Counted from the stretch's first letter, positions 8,552 through 17,757 are shown. The stretch: 54,346 nt of DNA from Prolixibacteraceae bacterium (GCA_028282705.1 JANQHI010000001.1:1-54346); one strand, 5' to 3'. The notes: generated by a model not told the origin, from the sequence alone. Program-made: numbers and translations.

Positions 8552-9778
8552 TCACTGCCTACTTTTCCTTAACCAGGGAAAAACAGCCACCATTGACGCA
8601 ATAAAATAAAGCCCTCCTGCTGCAACCAAAGCTACTTTTAAGCTGATATGGTCAGTTAGCCAACCCAATGCTGGGCCAATAACAGCAAAATTTATCCTGA
8701 TCACAAAGTTCCTTACAGAAAGCATGGTAGCCCTCACTTCTGAGCCTGTATATTGGTTAATATAATTTTTCAGTATAGGTGTAGCAACCCCTCTTGATAA
8801 ATAAAAGAAAAACAGGAAAGCCAACCCCCAATAAGTGATGGATAGGCCTGAAGTGATAAAACCAATGGCTATCAAAGCTATTATCAGAAGTACAGATTTT
8901 TTCCTGCCCAGGTACCTTTCAACTTTATGTGCAAAAACTGATGAAGTGCCAACAGCCAGGTTTAGCAAAGTCCAGAAAACCCCAAAAAGGGCTGCTGATA
9001 AACCTATCTCTTTAAAAAATGGTTGCACAAACCAGGCAAATGTTAATGTTGCAGTCCCAGTAAGGGCTGATAACAAAATAGCTACACGCAAATCTACCTG
9101 AGTCGCAAAAGTATCCCTGATTCTTTGTACCACATCAGAAACTGACTTAAACAGCTTTTTCCCGTGCATAGCAGGTTCCACCATCAATAGGGAAGCTGGG
9201 ATAGCCATGGCAGCAACCACTGTTTGGAAAAAGAATGGTGTCCTATAGCTAATGGTTGCCAATAACCCACCAAGTATCCCAGCAAATGCCTCTGCAAAAT
9301 TGCCAATAGAGGTTACCCTGCCTTCCTGCTTAATATAATCCTTTTTATTCCCACTGGCTTTCAGGCTATCATAAAGCATGGCAGAGTCTGCTCCTGATAC
9401 AAAACTATGCCCAATACCCAAAATAATTTCAGCCATAACAAACCCCCAGAAAGCAAAAGAGAAGCTATATGTAATAAAGCCCAATGCCCCCAGGATACTT
9501 CCCAACAACAATGTTTTTTTCCTTCCCCATACATCAGCCATATAACCTGATGGGATTTCCATGGTAACTATGGCAATGGAATAGATGGATTTCAATATCA
9601 ATATCTTTTCCATCCCCATCCCATTGTCTACATAAAATAAGTAAACCACTGGCATAACCATGTTGAACCATTTGGAGATTTTAACCAGATATAGGTATTT
9701 TATGTTTTTCTTGTATGGATTTGCCATTTGTGCAAAGAAAAGCAAAAATATAAGAGCCTGTTTGCTTATTCCTGACAT
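8552..9778 (-). CDS. Major facilitator superfamily transporter
   Basis: 408 residues, about 12 predicted membrane helices. The MFS motif A is clear at residues 78-88 (GYMADVWGRKK), between helices 2 and 3. The family alignment probably starts at Met18 (MANPYKKNIKYLYLVKISKW), coordinate 9727; the extra 17 residues would add a short hydrophobic stretch not usual for MFS, so the shorter form is a real alternative. Substrate unknown; the overall look is of a drug/metabolite efflux member. Stands alone, divergent from asnA across a ~180-bp spacer. Confidence 0.9.
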   Translation of the reverse strand: MSGISKQALIFLLFFAQMANPYKKNIKYLYLVKISKWFNMVMPVVYLFYVDNGMGMEKILILKSIYSIAIVTMEIPSGYMADVWGRKKTLLLGSILGALGFITYSFSFAFWGFVMAEIILGIGHSFVSGADSAMLYDSLKASGNKKDYIKQEGRVTSIGNFAEAFAGILGGLLATISYRTPFFFQTVVAAMAIPASLLMVEPAMHGKKLFKSVSDVVQRIRDTFATQVDLRVAILLSALTGTATLTFAWFVQPFFKEIGLSAALFGVFWTLLNLAVGTSSVFAHKVERYLGRKKSVLLIIALIAIGFITSGLSITYWGLAFLFFFYLSRGVATPILKNYINQYTGSEVRATMLSVRNFVIRINFAVIGPALGWLTDHISLKVALVAAGGLYFIASMVAVFPWLRKSRQ

Positions 9779-9862
9779 TTAACAAACTTGGTAGTTTTTT
9801 AGCAAAAAGGAATCTTTATTATCAATAAATTAACATATTGTCAATATTTTCAATGTAAAATA

Positions 9863-9892
9863 TTTCAAATTGTTGAATAAATTATATTTTTG
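9863..9892 (+). promoter_or_regulatory. Probable asnA promoter
   Basis: TATTTTTG at 9885-9892 fits the -7 TAnnTTTG box. TTTC at 9863-9866, 18 nt upstream, is a one-mismatch -33 box. This leaves a 69-nt leader before the asnA ATG, with no obvious riboswitch or attenuator. Confidence 0.4.
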
Positions 9893-9961
9893 GCAGTCAA
9901 ATTAAATGTTTAGGGCTAAACTTATAACAAAAAGTAATTAAAAAACTAAAAACAAAAGCAA

Positions 9962-10996
9962 ATGAAACTATTTATACCTGATAACTACCAATCAGTACTT
10001 GATGTAAAACAGACAGAACAAGCTATCAAACTGGTAAAAGATTTTTTCCAGCTAAACTTATCATCAGAGCTAAGGCTCAGAAGGGTAACAGCCCCACTTT
10101 TTGTAAAAAAAGGCACTGGGATCAATGATGACCTGAATGGCATAGAGCGCCCTGTTTCTTTCCCTGTAAAGGAATTGGGTGATGAAGTGGCTGAGATTGT
10201 ACAATCACTTGCTAAATGGAAAAGGATGGCACTGGCAGAACTTGAAATTGCTGATGGCTATGGGCTTTATACTGATATGAATGCCATACGCCCAGATGAG
10301 GAACTAACCAATATCCATTCTTTGTATGTTGACCAGTGGGATTGGGAAAGGGTTATCTCAGCAGAAGAAAGGGACATTGAGTTCTTGAAAAAAGTAGTAA
10401 GGAAAATTTATTCTGTTTTGGTTAGGACAGAATACCATGTTGCCCACCATTACCCACAGATAAAACCCATTTTGCCTGAGGATATTACATTTATCCATAC
10501 TGAAGAGCTGGTAGCAGAATTTCCCAACCTCACACCCAAAGAACGGGAGTATGAGGCTGCTAAGAAGTATGGGGCTATTTTTGTAATTGGCATAGGTGGG
10601 GAAATGCCAAATGGGGAAATCCATGATGGGCGTGCCCCTGACTATGACGACTGGACAACCCCAACTGTAAATGGCTACAAAGGGTTAAATGGTGATATAG
10701 TTGTTTGGAACCCCATACTGCAAAATGCCTTTGAACTGTCCTCTATGGGTGTTAGGGTAGATAAAGCAACCCTTTTGGAGCAATTAAAAATCAGAGGGCT
10801 TGAAAAAAGGAAAGAACTGATGTGGCACCAGATGCTGCTTAATGGAGAATTGCCTTTATCAGTTGGCGGGGGCATTGGCCAATCAAGGCTTTGTATGTAC
10901 TTCTTAAGGAAAGCCCATATTGGTGAGATCCAGTCAAGTATCTGGCCAAATGAGATGAAAGAAAAATGTAAATCACATGGTATCCATATCCTTTAA
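9962..10996 (+). CDS. asnA: Aspartate-ammonia ligase (asparagine synthetase A)
   Basis: 344 residues. Makes asparagine from aspartate, ammonia and ATP in the cytoplasm. It is a class II aminoacyl-tRNA-synthetase-like fold; motif 3 GGGIGQSR is at residues 302-309, with EIADGYGLYTDMNAIR and SLYVDQWDWE blocks earlier. Length and motifs match bacterial AsnA. Transcribed alone, followed about 120 nt later by tRNA-Arg. Nothing unusual. Confidence 0.97.
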   Translation: MKLFIPDNYQSVLDVKQTEQAIKLVKDFFQLNLSSELRLRRVTAPLFVKKGTGINDDLNGIERPVSFPVKELGDEVAEIVQSLAKWKRMALAELEIADGYGLYTDMNAIRPDEELTNIHSLYVDQWDWERVISAEERDIEFLKKVVRKIYSVLVRTEYHVAHHYPQIKPILPEDITFIHTEELVAEFPNLTPKEREYEAAKKYGAIFVIGIGGEMPNGEIHDGRAPDYDDWTTPTVNGYKGLNGDIVVWNPILQNAFELSSMGVRVDKATLLEQLKIRGLEKRKELMWHQMLLNGELPLSVGGGIGQSRLCMYFLRKAHIGEIQSSIWPNEMKEKCKSHGIHIL

Positions 10997-11062
10997 TAGA
11001 AAAAATACAGCTTTGCTGTGTGGATTCTTCCCAAAGGATTTATAAAAACTACCAAATATTTA

Positions 11063-11070
11063 TATATTTG
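11063..11070 (+). promoter_or_regulatory. Promoter -7 box upstream of tRNA-Arg
   Basis: TATATTTG at 11063-11070 followed by CAC is a very good TAnnTTTG box, about 50 nt before the mature tRNA. A good -33 box is not obvious. Confidence 0.4.
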
Positions 11071-11118
11071 CACGGCATTTTTGAGGCTACCTTTAGGTAA
11101 CCCATCTATGCAAAGGAT

Positions 11119-11192
11119 GCCTCAGTAGCTCAGCTGGATAGAGCAACGGCCTTCTAAGCCGTAGGTCGTGGGTTCGAGTCCCGCCTGAGGTA
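11119..11192 (+). tRNA. tRNA-Arg (anticodon TCT)
   Basis: 74 nt cloverleaf. Acceptor arms GCCTCAG and CTGAGGT (the first pair is G-T), D-arm AGCTC...GAGC, anticodon stem CGGCC/GGCCG-type pairing with loop CTTCTAA giving anticodon TCT, and T-arm GTGGGTTCGAGTCCCGC. The CCA end is not encoded (discriminator A followed by CTC). TCT reads AGA and AGG, and AGG is used heavily in neighbouring genes. Confidence 0.95.
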
Positions 11193-11195
11193 CTC

Positions 11196-11232
11196 AAAAC
11201 AAGGATATTCATCAGAATATCCTTGTTTTTTT
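11196..11232 (+). terminator. Intrinsic terminator after tRNA-Arg
   Basis: Perfect stem CAAGGATATTC (11200-11210), loop ATCA, GAATATCCTTG (11215-11225), extended by AAAA/TTTT pairing and followed by a run of seven T. Starts 4 nt after the tRNA. Confidence 0.9.
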
Positions 11233-11388
11233 ATATCTACCCTATAAACTGTTTGCCTGTTAAAATATTCCTAATGGATTGTTAATATTTTTGCCTATTT
11301 AGACATGGCATAAATTCCTGATAGTTATTGTAAAATCCAGTATATCATCCTATTTTTACGAAAGTGTGAAACCAAAAAAACAATTGTC

Positions 11389-12603
11389 ATGGAAAGGAAA
11401 ACATTCTTATGCCTTATTATAGTAGTTTTATGTATTGCAAACCTCTTTGCCCAGCAACCTACAACCTGGCGCGGACCAAATTCTTCAGGTGTTTATAATG
11501 AAACAGGGTTGTTAAAAAGCTGGCCTGCTAATGGCCCTGAAATCCTTTGGCATTTTGATAAAATAGGAGAAGGGCATTCATCTCCTGTATTTTATGATGG
11601 GAAAATTTATGTCTCTGGCATGGTTGGTTCTGATGGCTATATTTTTTGTTTAACCAATGATGGCAAACTTATTTGGGAAAAAGGGTATGGTAAAGAATGG
11701 GATGAAAGTTACCCTGGGAGCCGGACTTCTCCTGTAATTATAGATGGGAAACTCTATATGTATAGTGGGCATGGTGTTATTTATTGCATGGATGCAAGCA
11801 ATGGGGATAAACTATGGTCAAAAGATGTAATGAATGACCTGGATGGGGAAAATATTCGTTGGGGAGTAACTGAAACATTGGCCATTGATGGAGATATGGT
11901 ATTTTGTACTCCTGGAGGAGATACACACAATGTAATTGCTTTAAACAGGCATACAGGTGATGTTATCTGGAAGTCAGAAGGGGAAGGTGAAAAATCAGCT
12001 TACTGCTCTCCTTTATTAGTTGAACTTAAAAATAAGAAGCTGGTTGTCACCATGACTGAAGGCCATATTTTAGGGATTGATGCCAAGACAGGCAACAAAT
12101 TATGGTCGTATGAACAAACTAATAGGTGGTCAGTGCATGCTAATACCCCAATATACCATGATGGAAGCCTGTTCTGTTTTAGTGGTTATGGAAAAGGAGG
12201 GGTTAAGCTAAAACTTAGCAATGATGGAAGTTCTGTTACAAAAGAATGGTTCCTCCAGGATTTGGACAACAGAATGGGAGGAATAGTTTTGATTGATGGA
12301 TACCTCTATGGCTCAGGTGATAAGTATCGCACTTGGAAATGTGTGGATTGGCAAACTGGCGAAATCAAATATGAATCAGATGCCATTAGCAAAGGGGTAG
12401 TTGTTGCTGCTGACGGGTTACTGTTTTGCTATGGGGAAAGGGGGGAATTAGCCCTTGTAAAAGTTAACCCTGCAAAATTTGAAATTGTTGGGCAAACTAA
12501 AGTAGAGCTTGGTACAGCACAACACTGGGCACACCCTGTAATAAACCAGGGGAGGCTGTTTGTGCGCCATGGGCAATCCTTAATTGCCTATAAAATAAAG
12601 TAA
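11389..12603 (+). CDS. Exported PQQ-like beta-propeller protein 1
   Basis: 404 residues. Signal peptide at 1-21 (LCLIIVVLCIANLFAQ), then the opening WRGPNSSGVYNETGLLKSWP and propeller blades with repeated YCMDASNGDKLW, ALNRHTGDVIW and GIDAKTGNKLW strands. These are the D-x-x-(T/N)-G-x-x-x-W blade-closing motifs of PQQ_2/BamB-type propellers. Such folds may bind PQQ in dehydrogenases, but many members bind nothing known; no PQQ ligands or PQQ genes can be assigned here. First of three tandem exported paralogues that share GLL-W-NGPE-L in the mature N-terminus and HWAHP near the C-terminus. Likely first gene of the long region 3 transcription unit. Confidence 0.88.
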   Translation: MERKTFLCLIIVVLCIANLFAQQPTTWRGPNSSGVYNETGLLKSWPANGPEILWHFDKIGEGHSSPVFYDGKIYVSGMVGSDGYIFCLTNDGKLIWEKGYGKEWDESYPGSRTSPVIIDGKLYMYSGHGVIYCMDASNGDKLWSKDVMNDLDGENIRWGVTETLAIDGDMVFCTPGGDTHNVIALNRHTGDVIWKSEGEGEKSAYCSPLLVELKNKKLVVTMTEGHILGIDAKTGNKLWSYEQTNRWSVHANTPIYHDGSLFCFSGYGKGGVKLKLSNDGSSVTKEWFLQDLDNRMGGIVLIDGYLYGSGDKYRTWKCVDWQTGEIKYESDAISKGVVVAADGLLFCYGERGELALVKVNPAKFEIVGQTKVELGTAQHWAHPVINQGRLFVRHGQSLIAYKIK

Positions 12604-12633
12604 ATTACTATCAATAACAATTGCAAAATTCTG

Positions 12634-13878
12634 ATGAGCACAAAATTAATATTTATAGTTGCAGTCTTGGTATTATGGGCATATTCTGGCTTTGCACAAA
12701 CAAACCAATGGAGAGGGGATAATAGGGATGGGATTTTCAATGATAGCCTATTATTAAAAGAATGGCCTGAAAATGGCCCTGAATTATTGCTTGAAGTTGA
12801 AGGCATTGGCAAAGGCTGGTCATCAGTAATATTTGTTGATGGCCATTATTATGCCACAGGTATGATTGACACCATGGACTACCTTTCTGCAATAACCACA
12901 GATGGCCAGGTCAAATGGCAAGTACCTTTTGGCAGGTCATGGAACAAAACATTCCCTGATACCCGGTCTACACCAACCATTGAAGAAAACAGGATTTATG
13001 TACAAAGTGGTACTGGCCGTGTTGCTTGTATCAATAAAGAAAATGGGGAAGAGGTATGGGCTGTTGAAGTTGACAAAGAGTTTGAAGGTGAGTACCATGT
13101 ATGGGGAAATTCAGAAACACCACTTATTGTAGATGATAAAATTATTTGCTCACCTGGGGGGAATAAAACCTCTATTGTTGCTTTAAACAAAATGACAGGT
13201 AAGCTGGTTTGGCAAACCAAACCCATGGGAGGCTCTAGGGCATATGCTTCTGCCACCATATATGAATACAAGGGCTTCAGGTATATCCTGGCTACAACAG
13301 CCACACATTTGTTAGCAATCTTGCCTGAAAATGGTGAAATTGTTTGGAGCTATAAATATTTTGACAAAGAAAAATGGACTTACCAGCCAGGGCTTATCTG
13401 GACAAACACCCCTACTTTTAATGAGGATGAAATATTCCTTTCAAAAGGATATGATTACCATGCAGTGATGCTAAAAATGGATTCCACAGGAACTTCTGTT
13501 TCTGAGAAATTTATTGACCATACACTTGATAACCACCACCATGGGCTTGTACTTTTTGATGGCCACCTTTATGGTTCAAACTGGTTAAATAATAAAAAAG
13601 GCAAGTGGGTTTGTATGAAATGGAATACTGGCGAGATCAAATATGTAGAGCATTGGGATACAAAAGGAGCCATTGTTTTTGCTGATGGCATGTTCTATTG
13701 TTATAATGAAAGGGGTAATGTTGGGCTTGTAAAGCCTGGTACAGATAAATTTGATATAGTCAGTGAATTTAAAATTTCAAAAGGCAGTGGACCTCACTGG
13801 GCACACCCTTTTATTGCTGATGGAAAGCTTATTATAAGGCATGGCGACTTTTTTATGGTGTACAATATTAAAGCCTAA
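12634..13878 (+). CDS. Exported PQQ-like beta-propeller protein 2
   Basis: 414 residues. Signal peptide to about residue 22 (ending SGFAQ), then WRGDNRDGIFNDSLLLKEWP, homologous to the gene before. Blade motifs include CINKENGEEVW, ALNKMTGKLVW and ILPENGEIVW; the C-terminus has GSGPHWAHPFIADGKLIIRH. Closer to propeller 3 than to propeller 1 (shared SWNKTFPDTRSTPTIE-like stretch). Starts 30 nt after its upstream paralogue, so it is probably co-transcribed. Extracytoplasmic; ligand unknown. Confidence 0.88.
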   Translation: MSTKLIFIVAVLVLWAYSGFAQTNQWRGDNRDGIFNDSLLLKEWPENGPELLLEVEGIGKGWSSVIFVDGHYYATGMIDTMDYLSAITTDGQVKWQVPFGRSWNKTFPDTRSTPTIEENRIYVQSGTGRVACINKENGEEVWAVEVDKEFEGEYHVWGNSETPLIVDDKIICSPGGNKTSIVALNKMTGKLVWQTKPMGGSRAYASATIYEYKGFRYILATTATHLLAILPENGEIVWSYKYFDKEKWTYQPGLIWTNTPTFNEDEIFLSKGYDYHAVMLKMDSTGTSVSEKFIDHTLDNHHHGLVLFDGHLYGSNWLNNKKGKWVCMKWNTGEIKYVEHWDTKGAIVFADGMFYCYNERGNVGLVKPGTDKFDIVSEFKISKGSGPHWAHPFIADGKLIIRHGDFFMVYNIKA

Positions 13879-13891
13879 TTTTGTAAGTTAT

Positions 13892-15136
13892 ATGAAAAAA
13901 CTAGCCTATATATTCATTTTATCCATTCTCCCAACAATTTGTTTTTCCCAACACATTGCTGAGTTCAGGGGGCAAGGCAGAATGGGAGTATTCAATGAAA
14001 CTGGGCTGTTAAAAGAATGGCCTTCTAATGGACCTGAGTTGATCCTAAAAGCTGACAGTTGTGGTAAGGGGTATTCATCCCCTGTTTACTATAGAGGGAA
14101 TATTTATATCACAGGGATAAAAGGAGACACCCTTGATGTATGCACTGCTTTCGACCTGGAAGGAAACCTGCTATGGGAAACAGCTTATGGCAGGTCATGG
14201 ATAAGGACATACTCTGATACCAGGTCAACACCAACCATTGAAGATGGTGTAATATACCTGGCAAGTGGCTCTGGAGAAGTAGTAGCTATTGATTCAAAAG
14301 ATGGAGAAATAAAATGGTCAGTCAGTGCACATGAAGAGTTCAGTGGAATGTACCACAGATGGGGTATTGCGGAATCTGTTTTATTAACTGATGATGCTGT
14401 CCTTTATACAACTGGGGGAGATGTTACTTCAGTAATTGCCCTAAAAAAAACGGATGGAAGCCTTCTTTGGAAAACAAAATCATTAGGTGGGGAAAGGGCA
14501 TATGCATCACCTGTACTGATTGAATGGAATGGAAAAAAGCAAGTCATTGCCCAAACTACCAAATATATTTTTGGCATTGGCCCAGATGATGGAAGGATTG
14601 CCTGGAAGTATGACCTTCAACAATATCATGCACAGCGTTTTGGAAGAGGTAATAACACCAATGTACCCCTGTTTTCAGATGGTGAAATATTTGTAACAAG
14701 TGGGTATAACCACCCTGGGGTTATGTTGCAATTGGCTGAAGACGCCAATTCAGTAGAATTAAAATGGATGAATGACACATTGGATACCCATCATGGAGGG
14801 GTAGTCCTTTTTGATGGGAACATATATGGTTCAAATTGGCAAAGCAATTCCAAAGGAAATTGGGCAAGCCTTAACTGGGCAACAGGAAAAGTAAACTGGG
14901 AAGCTGAATGGAAGAATAAAGGGGCTGTTGTTGCCGCAGATGGGATGCTGTATTGTTGTGAAGAGAAAACAGGCACTGTGGCATTAGTAAAACCTGATGT
15001 TACAGAGTTTAAAATAATTAGTACCTTTCAAGTTGAAGCAGGAAGTGGCCCATTTTGGTGCCACCCCTTTATTGCAGGGGGGATGCTTTTTTTAAGGCAT
15101 GGTAATGTGATGAGTGTATATAATATCAAAATGTAA
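13892..15136 (+). CDS. Exported PQQ-like beta-propeller protein 3
   Basis: 414 residues from the ATG at 13892, chosen because it gives a normal signal peptide (MKKLAYIFILSILPTICFSQ) 13 nt after the preceding stop; an in-frame upstream start at 13841 would overlap. The mature protein begins AEFRGQGRMGVFNETGLLKEWP. Blade motifs AIDSKDGEIKW and GIGPDDGRIAW; C-terminal GSGPFWCHPFIAGG. Third of the tandem exported set; probably a product of local gene duplication. Confidence 0.87.
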   Translation: MKKLAYIFILSILPTICFSQHIAEFRGQGRMGVFNETGLLKEWPSNGPELILKADSCGKGYSSPVYYRGNIYITGIKGDTLDVCTAFDLEGNLLWETAYGRSWIRTYSDTRSTPTIEDGVIYLASGSGEVVAIDSKDGEIKWSVSAHEEFSGMYHRWGIAESVLLTDDAVLYTTGGDVTSVIALKKTDGSLLWKTKSLGGERAYASPVLIEWNGKKQVIAQTTKYIFGIGPDDGRIAWKYDLQQYHAQRFGRGNNTNVPLFSDGEIFVTSGYNHPGVMLQLAEDANSVELKWMNDTLDTHHGGVVLFDGNIYGSNWQSNSKGNWASLNWATGKVNWEAEWKNKGAVVAADGMLYCCEEKTGTVALVKPDVTEFKIISTFQVEAGSGPFWCHPFIAGGMLFLRHGNVMSVYNIKM

Positions 15137-16564
15137 ATGAGTCAAAAGGGCTTACAGAGGGGATTAATAGCTGGATTGGGTTTTATTGGAGGCATAGTGA
15201 TCCTGTGGTGGATGAGTACTGATCCCACCAAAGGCATGGAAGTAAGCCTCCCTGGGGCTGATAACAGGGGAAAAGCTGTTGCCATAGAAGAGAACATTAT
15301 CATAGGTGAACACTTCCAAAAAGTTTCTGAAAACTATACCAGGCTACCTGAAAAATGGGAAAGGTTCAGGGGAGCTAATTTTGATAATATTTCCACCACC
15401 AATACTTCATTATTGGAACAATTCCCTGAAACAGGGCCTGATATTGTTTGGTCAGTTGATTTAGGAGAGGGCCACTCAGGGGCTGCCATTTGGGAAGGGC
15501 TGGCATATGTGCTGGATTATGATGAAGAAACCAGGGCTGATGTACTAAAGTGCCTCAGCTTAACTGATGGTACTGAACTATGGAAAAGGTGGTATAATGT
15601 TAATATCAAAAGGAACCATGGCATGTCACGCACTGTGCCTGCCATTACTGAAGAGTATATTGTAACCATTGGCCCACGATGCCATGTAATGTGTGTTGAC
15701 AGGAAAGATGGCAATTTCAGGTGGGGGATTGATGTGGCTAAAGATTACAATTCTGAAGTGCCCTTTTGGTACACTGGGCAATGCCCTCTGGTTGATGGTA
15801 ATAAAGCCATTATTGCCACAGGAGGTGATGCCTTGATGATAGCAGTTGACTGTAGCTCAGGGGAAGTCTTGTGGGAAATCCCTAACCCAAAAGGTTGGAA
15901 AATGTCCCACTCATCAGTTATGCCTTTTGAATTTGAAGGGCAAAAAATGTATGTGTATAGTGCCATTGGAGGGCTATTTGGTGTAGCTGCCTCTGAACCT
16001 GATGAAGGGAAGCTCATCTGGGAAACCAATGCCTGGAACCATTCAGTGGTAGCTCCATCACCTGTATGTATGCCTGATGGGAAAATATTCATGACTGCAG
16101 GATATGGGGCTGGATCAATGATGGTACAGCTGATGAAACAAAATGGTAAATTTGAAGTACAGGTATTAGATGAATATACCCCAAAAGAAGGGCTGGCTTG
16201 TGAGCAACAAACACCTGTATATTACAAAGGGCACCTGTTTGGGGTGCTTCCAAAAGATGCTGGGGCTTTGCGCAACCAGTTTGTTTGTGTCCACCCTGAT
16301 GACCCTAAAAAAATCGTGTGGGCTAGTGGAAAAGAAGCCAGGTTTGGGCTGGGCCCTTATTTTATTGCTGATGGAAAGTTTTACCTGCTTAGTGATTTGG
16401 CAGAGCTAACCATTATTGAACCTAGCCTGGATGGCTATATGCAACTAGAGCAGGCTACCATCATTGAAGGAGGCCATGATGCCTGGGCACCACTGGCAAC
16501 AGCTGATGGGTATATGATCCTAAGAGACTCAAAGAAAATGGTCTGTATAAACATGAAAAAATGA
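15137..16564 (+). CDS. Membrane-anchored PQQ-like beta-propeller protein 4
   Basis: 475 residues, with the ATG immediately after the previous TAA (no gap), strong evidence of one operon. Instead of a cleaved signal it has an uncleaved hydrophobic anchor at residues ~9-27 (LIAGLGFIGGIVILWWM) and a ~60-residue linker before the RFRGANFDNIS opening of the propeller. Blade strands include CLSLTDGTELW, CVDRKDGNFRW and AVDCSSGEVLW, unusually Cys-rich for this group. The anchor should hold the propeller on the periplasmic face of the inner membrane, close to the NapH-like protein encoded downstream. Function unknown. Confidence 0.85.
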   Translation: MSQKGLQRGLIAGLGFIGGIVILWWMSTDPTKGMEVSLPGADNRGKAVAIEENIIIGEHFQKVSENYTRLPEKWERFRGANFDNISTTNTSLLEQFPETGPDIVWSVDLGEGHSGAAIWEGLAYVLDYDEETRADVLKCLSLTDGTELWKRWYNVNIKRNHGMSRTVPAITEEYIVTIGPRCHVMCVDRKDGNFRWGIDVAKDYNSEVPFWYTGQCPLVDGNKAIIATGGDALMIAVDCSSGEVLWEIPNPKGWKMSHSSVMPFEFEGQKMYVYSAIGGLFGVAASEPDEGKLIWETNAWNHSVVAPSPVCMPDGKIFMTAGYGAGSMMVQLMKQNGKFEVQVLDEYTPKEGLACEQQTPVYYKGHLFGVLPKDAGALRNQFVCVHPDDPKKIVWASGKEARFGLGPYFIADGKFYLLSDLAELTIIEPSLDGYMQLEQATIIEGGHDAWAPLATADGYMILRDSKKMVCINMKK

Positions 16565-16627
16565 TCTAGCAAATAAAAGGTGTTTTAAATGAATAAATTG
16601 AGTATAAACCACATAATAACTATTAAA

Positions 16628-16707
16628 GGCTAAAGCCAAAAGTACAGGGTTTTATTAATAGCCCCAGCCTGGGGTAAGTTGAAATAAAAAAACAGGGCTT
16701 TAGCCCT
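16628..16707. repeat. Palindromic repeat cluster in the propeller operon
   Basis: GGCTAAAGCC (16628-16637) pairs exactly with GGCTTTAGCC (16696-16705). Between them is CCCCAG-C-CTGGGG (16662-16674), and the right arm is itself part of AGGGCTTTAGCCCT. The layout is like an interspersed palindromic unit or mRNA-stabilising hairpin rather than a terminator, because no T run follows. It fills most of the 221-bp gap before the NHL gene. Confidence 0.5.
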
Positions 16708-16785
16708 TAAGGATAATGTAGAAAACTATCTTTTTATGATTCTTTGCACTTTAGTGCCTAGCTAATAAAGTAAAAGGTATAAATT

Positions 16786-17757
16786 ATGAAAAACAGAGCC
16801 ATAATAATATTCCTTATCCTCCTGGCAGCAATATCTGTGTTCATCATCATTGGTGATTTCAAATCTACACGCCCTGACAAACAAGGAGAAAACCCATTTG
16901 ACCTGAATTTAGATGAATACAAAGATGTGGCTCCAGAACTCATTAAATATAAAGAGGTAAAAAACTTCAAACTTGATATCAAAGGCCTTGCAGGTATAAG
17001 TTATGATAATGGTAATTTATATGTTGCTGGAGACAGCAGTGTGCAGGTAATCAGCCTTGAAGGGCAATTAGTAAATAACTTTCCTTTGCAGGATGAACCT
17101 TATTGTATTGTTGCCAACCTTGTCAAAATCTATGTAGGAAATGAAAATACAGTATCTGTCTATTCTTCTGATGGGAAGCTTCTTTCAACCTTAGGGCCTT
17201 TTACTGAAAACTCAGTAATAACTTCAATTGATACCTGGGAAGAAAATATTTTTATTGCTGATGCTGGAGCCAGGAAAGTATACAGGTTTGATTCAGATGG
17301 AAATAAACTGGGGGAATTTGAAGGTAAAACAGGGAAAGATGCCCAACATGGGTTTATTATCCCCAGCCCTTATTTTGACCTGGCAGTAAATACTTTTGGT
17401 GACCTTTGGATAGTAAACCCTGGAAAACATATGCTGGAGAATTACACTTTTGAAGGTTCTTTGCGCTCATTCTGGAAAGCATCCAGCATTAAAATTGATG
17501 GGTTTAGTGGGTGCTGCAACCCTGCCCATTATGCTTTCTTGCCTGATGGTTCTTTTGTCACCAGTGAAAAAGGGTTGGTCAGGATAAAAGTATATAAACC
17601 TTCAGGTGAGTTTGATGGTGTGGTAGCTGCCCCAAAGAAATTCAAAGAAGAAGGGTATGCGCCAGATATTGCTGTAGATGATGAAGGAAATATTTATGCC
17701 CTTGATTTTGATAAGAAAATGGTCAGGGTATTTGAACTGAAACAAACAGGATTATGA
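16786..17757 (+). CDS. Membrane-anchored NHL-type six-bladed beta-propeller protein
   Basis: 323 residues. N-terminal uncleaved hydrophobic helix at residues ~4-24, then propeller blades of NHL/SMP-30 style (NLYVAGDSSVQVIS, NIFIADAGARKVYRFDSDG, DLWIVNPGKHMLENY, NIYALDFDKKMVRVF). A CC pair sits in GFSGCCNPAHYAFLPDG around residue 245, a conserved-looking loop that could carry a metal or thiol function. The stop overlaps the next ATG by 4 nt, so it is coupled to the small Cys-rich gene. Different propeller family from the PQQ-like neighbours, but the same predicted place on the periplasmic side. Confidence 0.85.
   Translation: MKNRAIIIFLILLAAISVFIIIGDFKSTRPDKQGENPFDLNLDEYKDVAPELIKYKEVKNFKLDIKGLAGISYDNGNLYVAGDSSVQVISLEGQLVNNFPLQDEPYCIVANLVKIYVGNENTVSVYSSDGKLLSTLGPFTENSVITSIDTWEENIFIADAGARKVYRFDSDGNKLGEFEGKTGKDAQHGFIIPSPYFDLAVNTFGDLWIVNPGKHMLENYTFEGSLRSFWKASSIKIDGFSGCCNPAHYAFLPDGSFVTSEKGLVRIKVYKPSGEFDGVVAAPKKFKEEGYAPDIAVDDEGNIYALDFDKKMVRVFELKQTGL

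Noticed and set aside
8552-9778. Plus-strand ORF at 8835-9101 overlapping the MFS gene.
   Set aside because: It is antisense to a clear MFS frame, lacks any motif and has the composition of a shadow frame.
11389-16564. Tandem PQQ-like proteins as quinoprotein alcohol or sugar dehydrogenases.
   Set aside because: Only blade motifs are visible; I cannot identify the disulfide ring, calcium and PQQ ligands of these enzymes, and no PQQ synthesis genes or cytochrome c are present. The role is left open.
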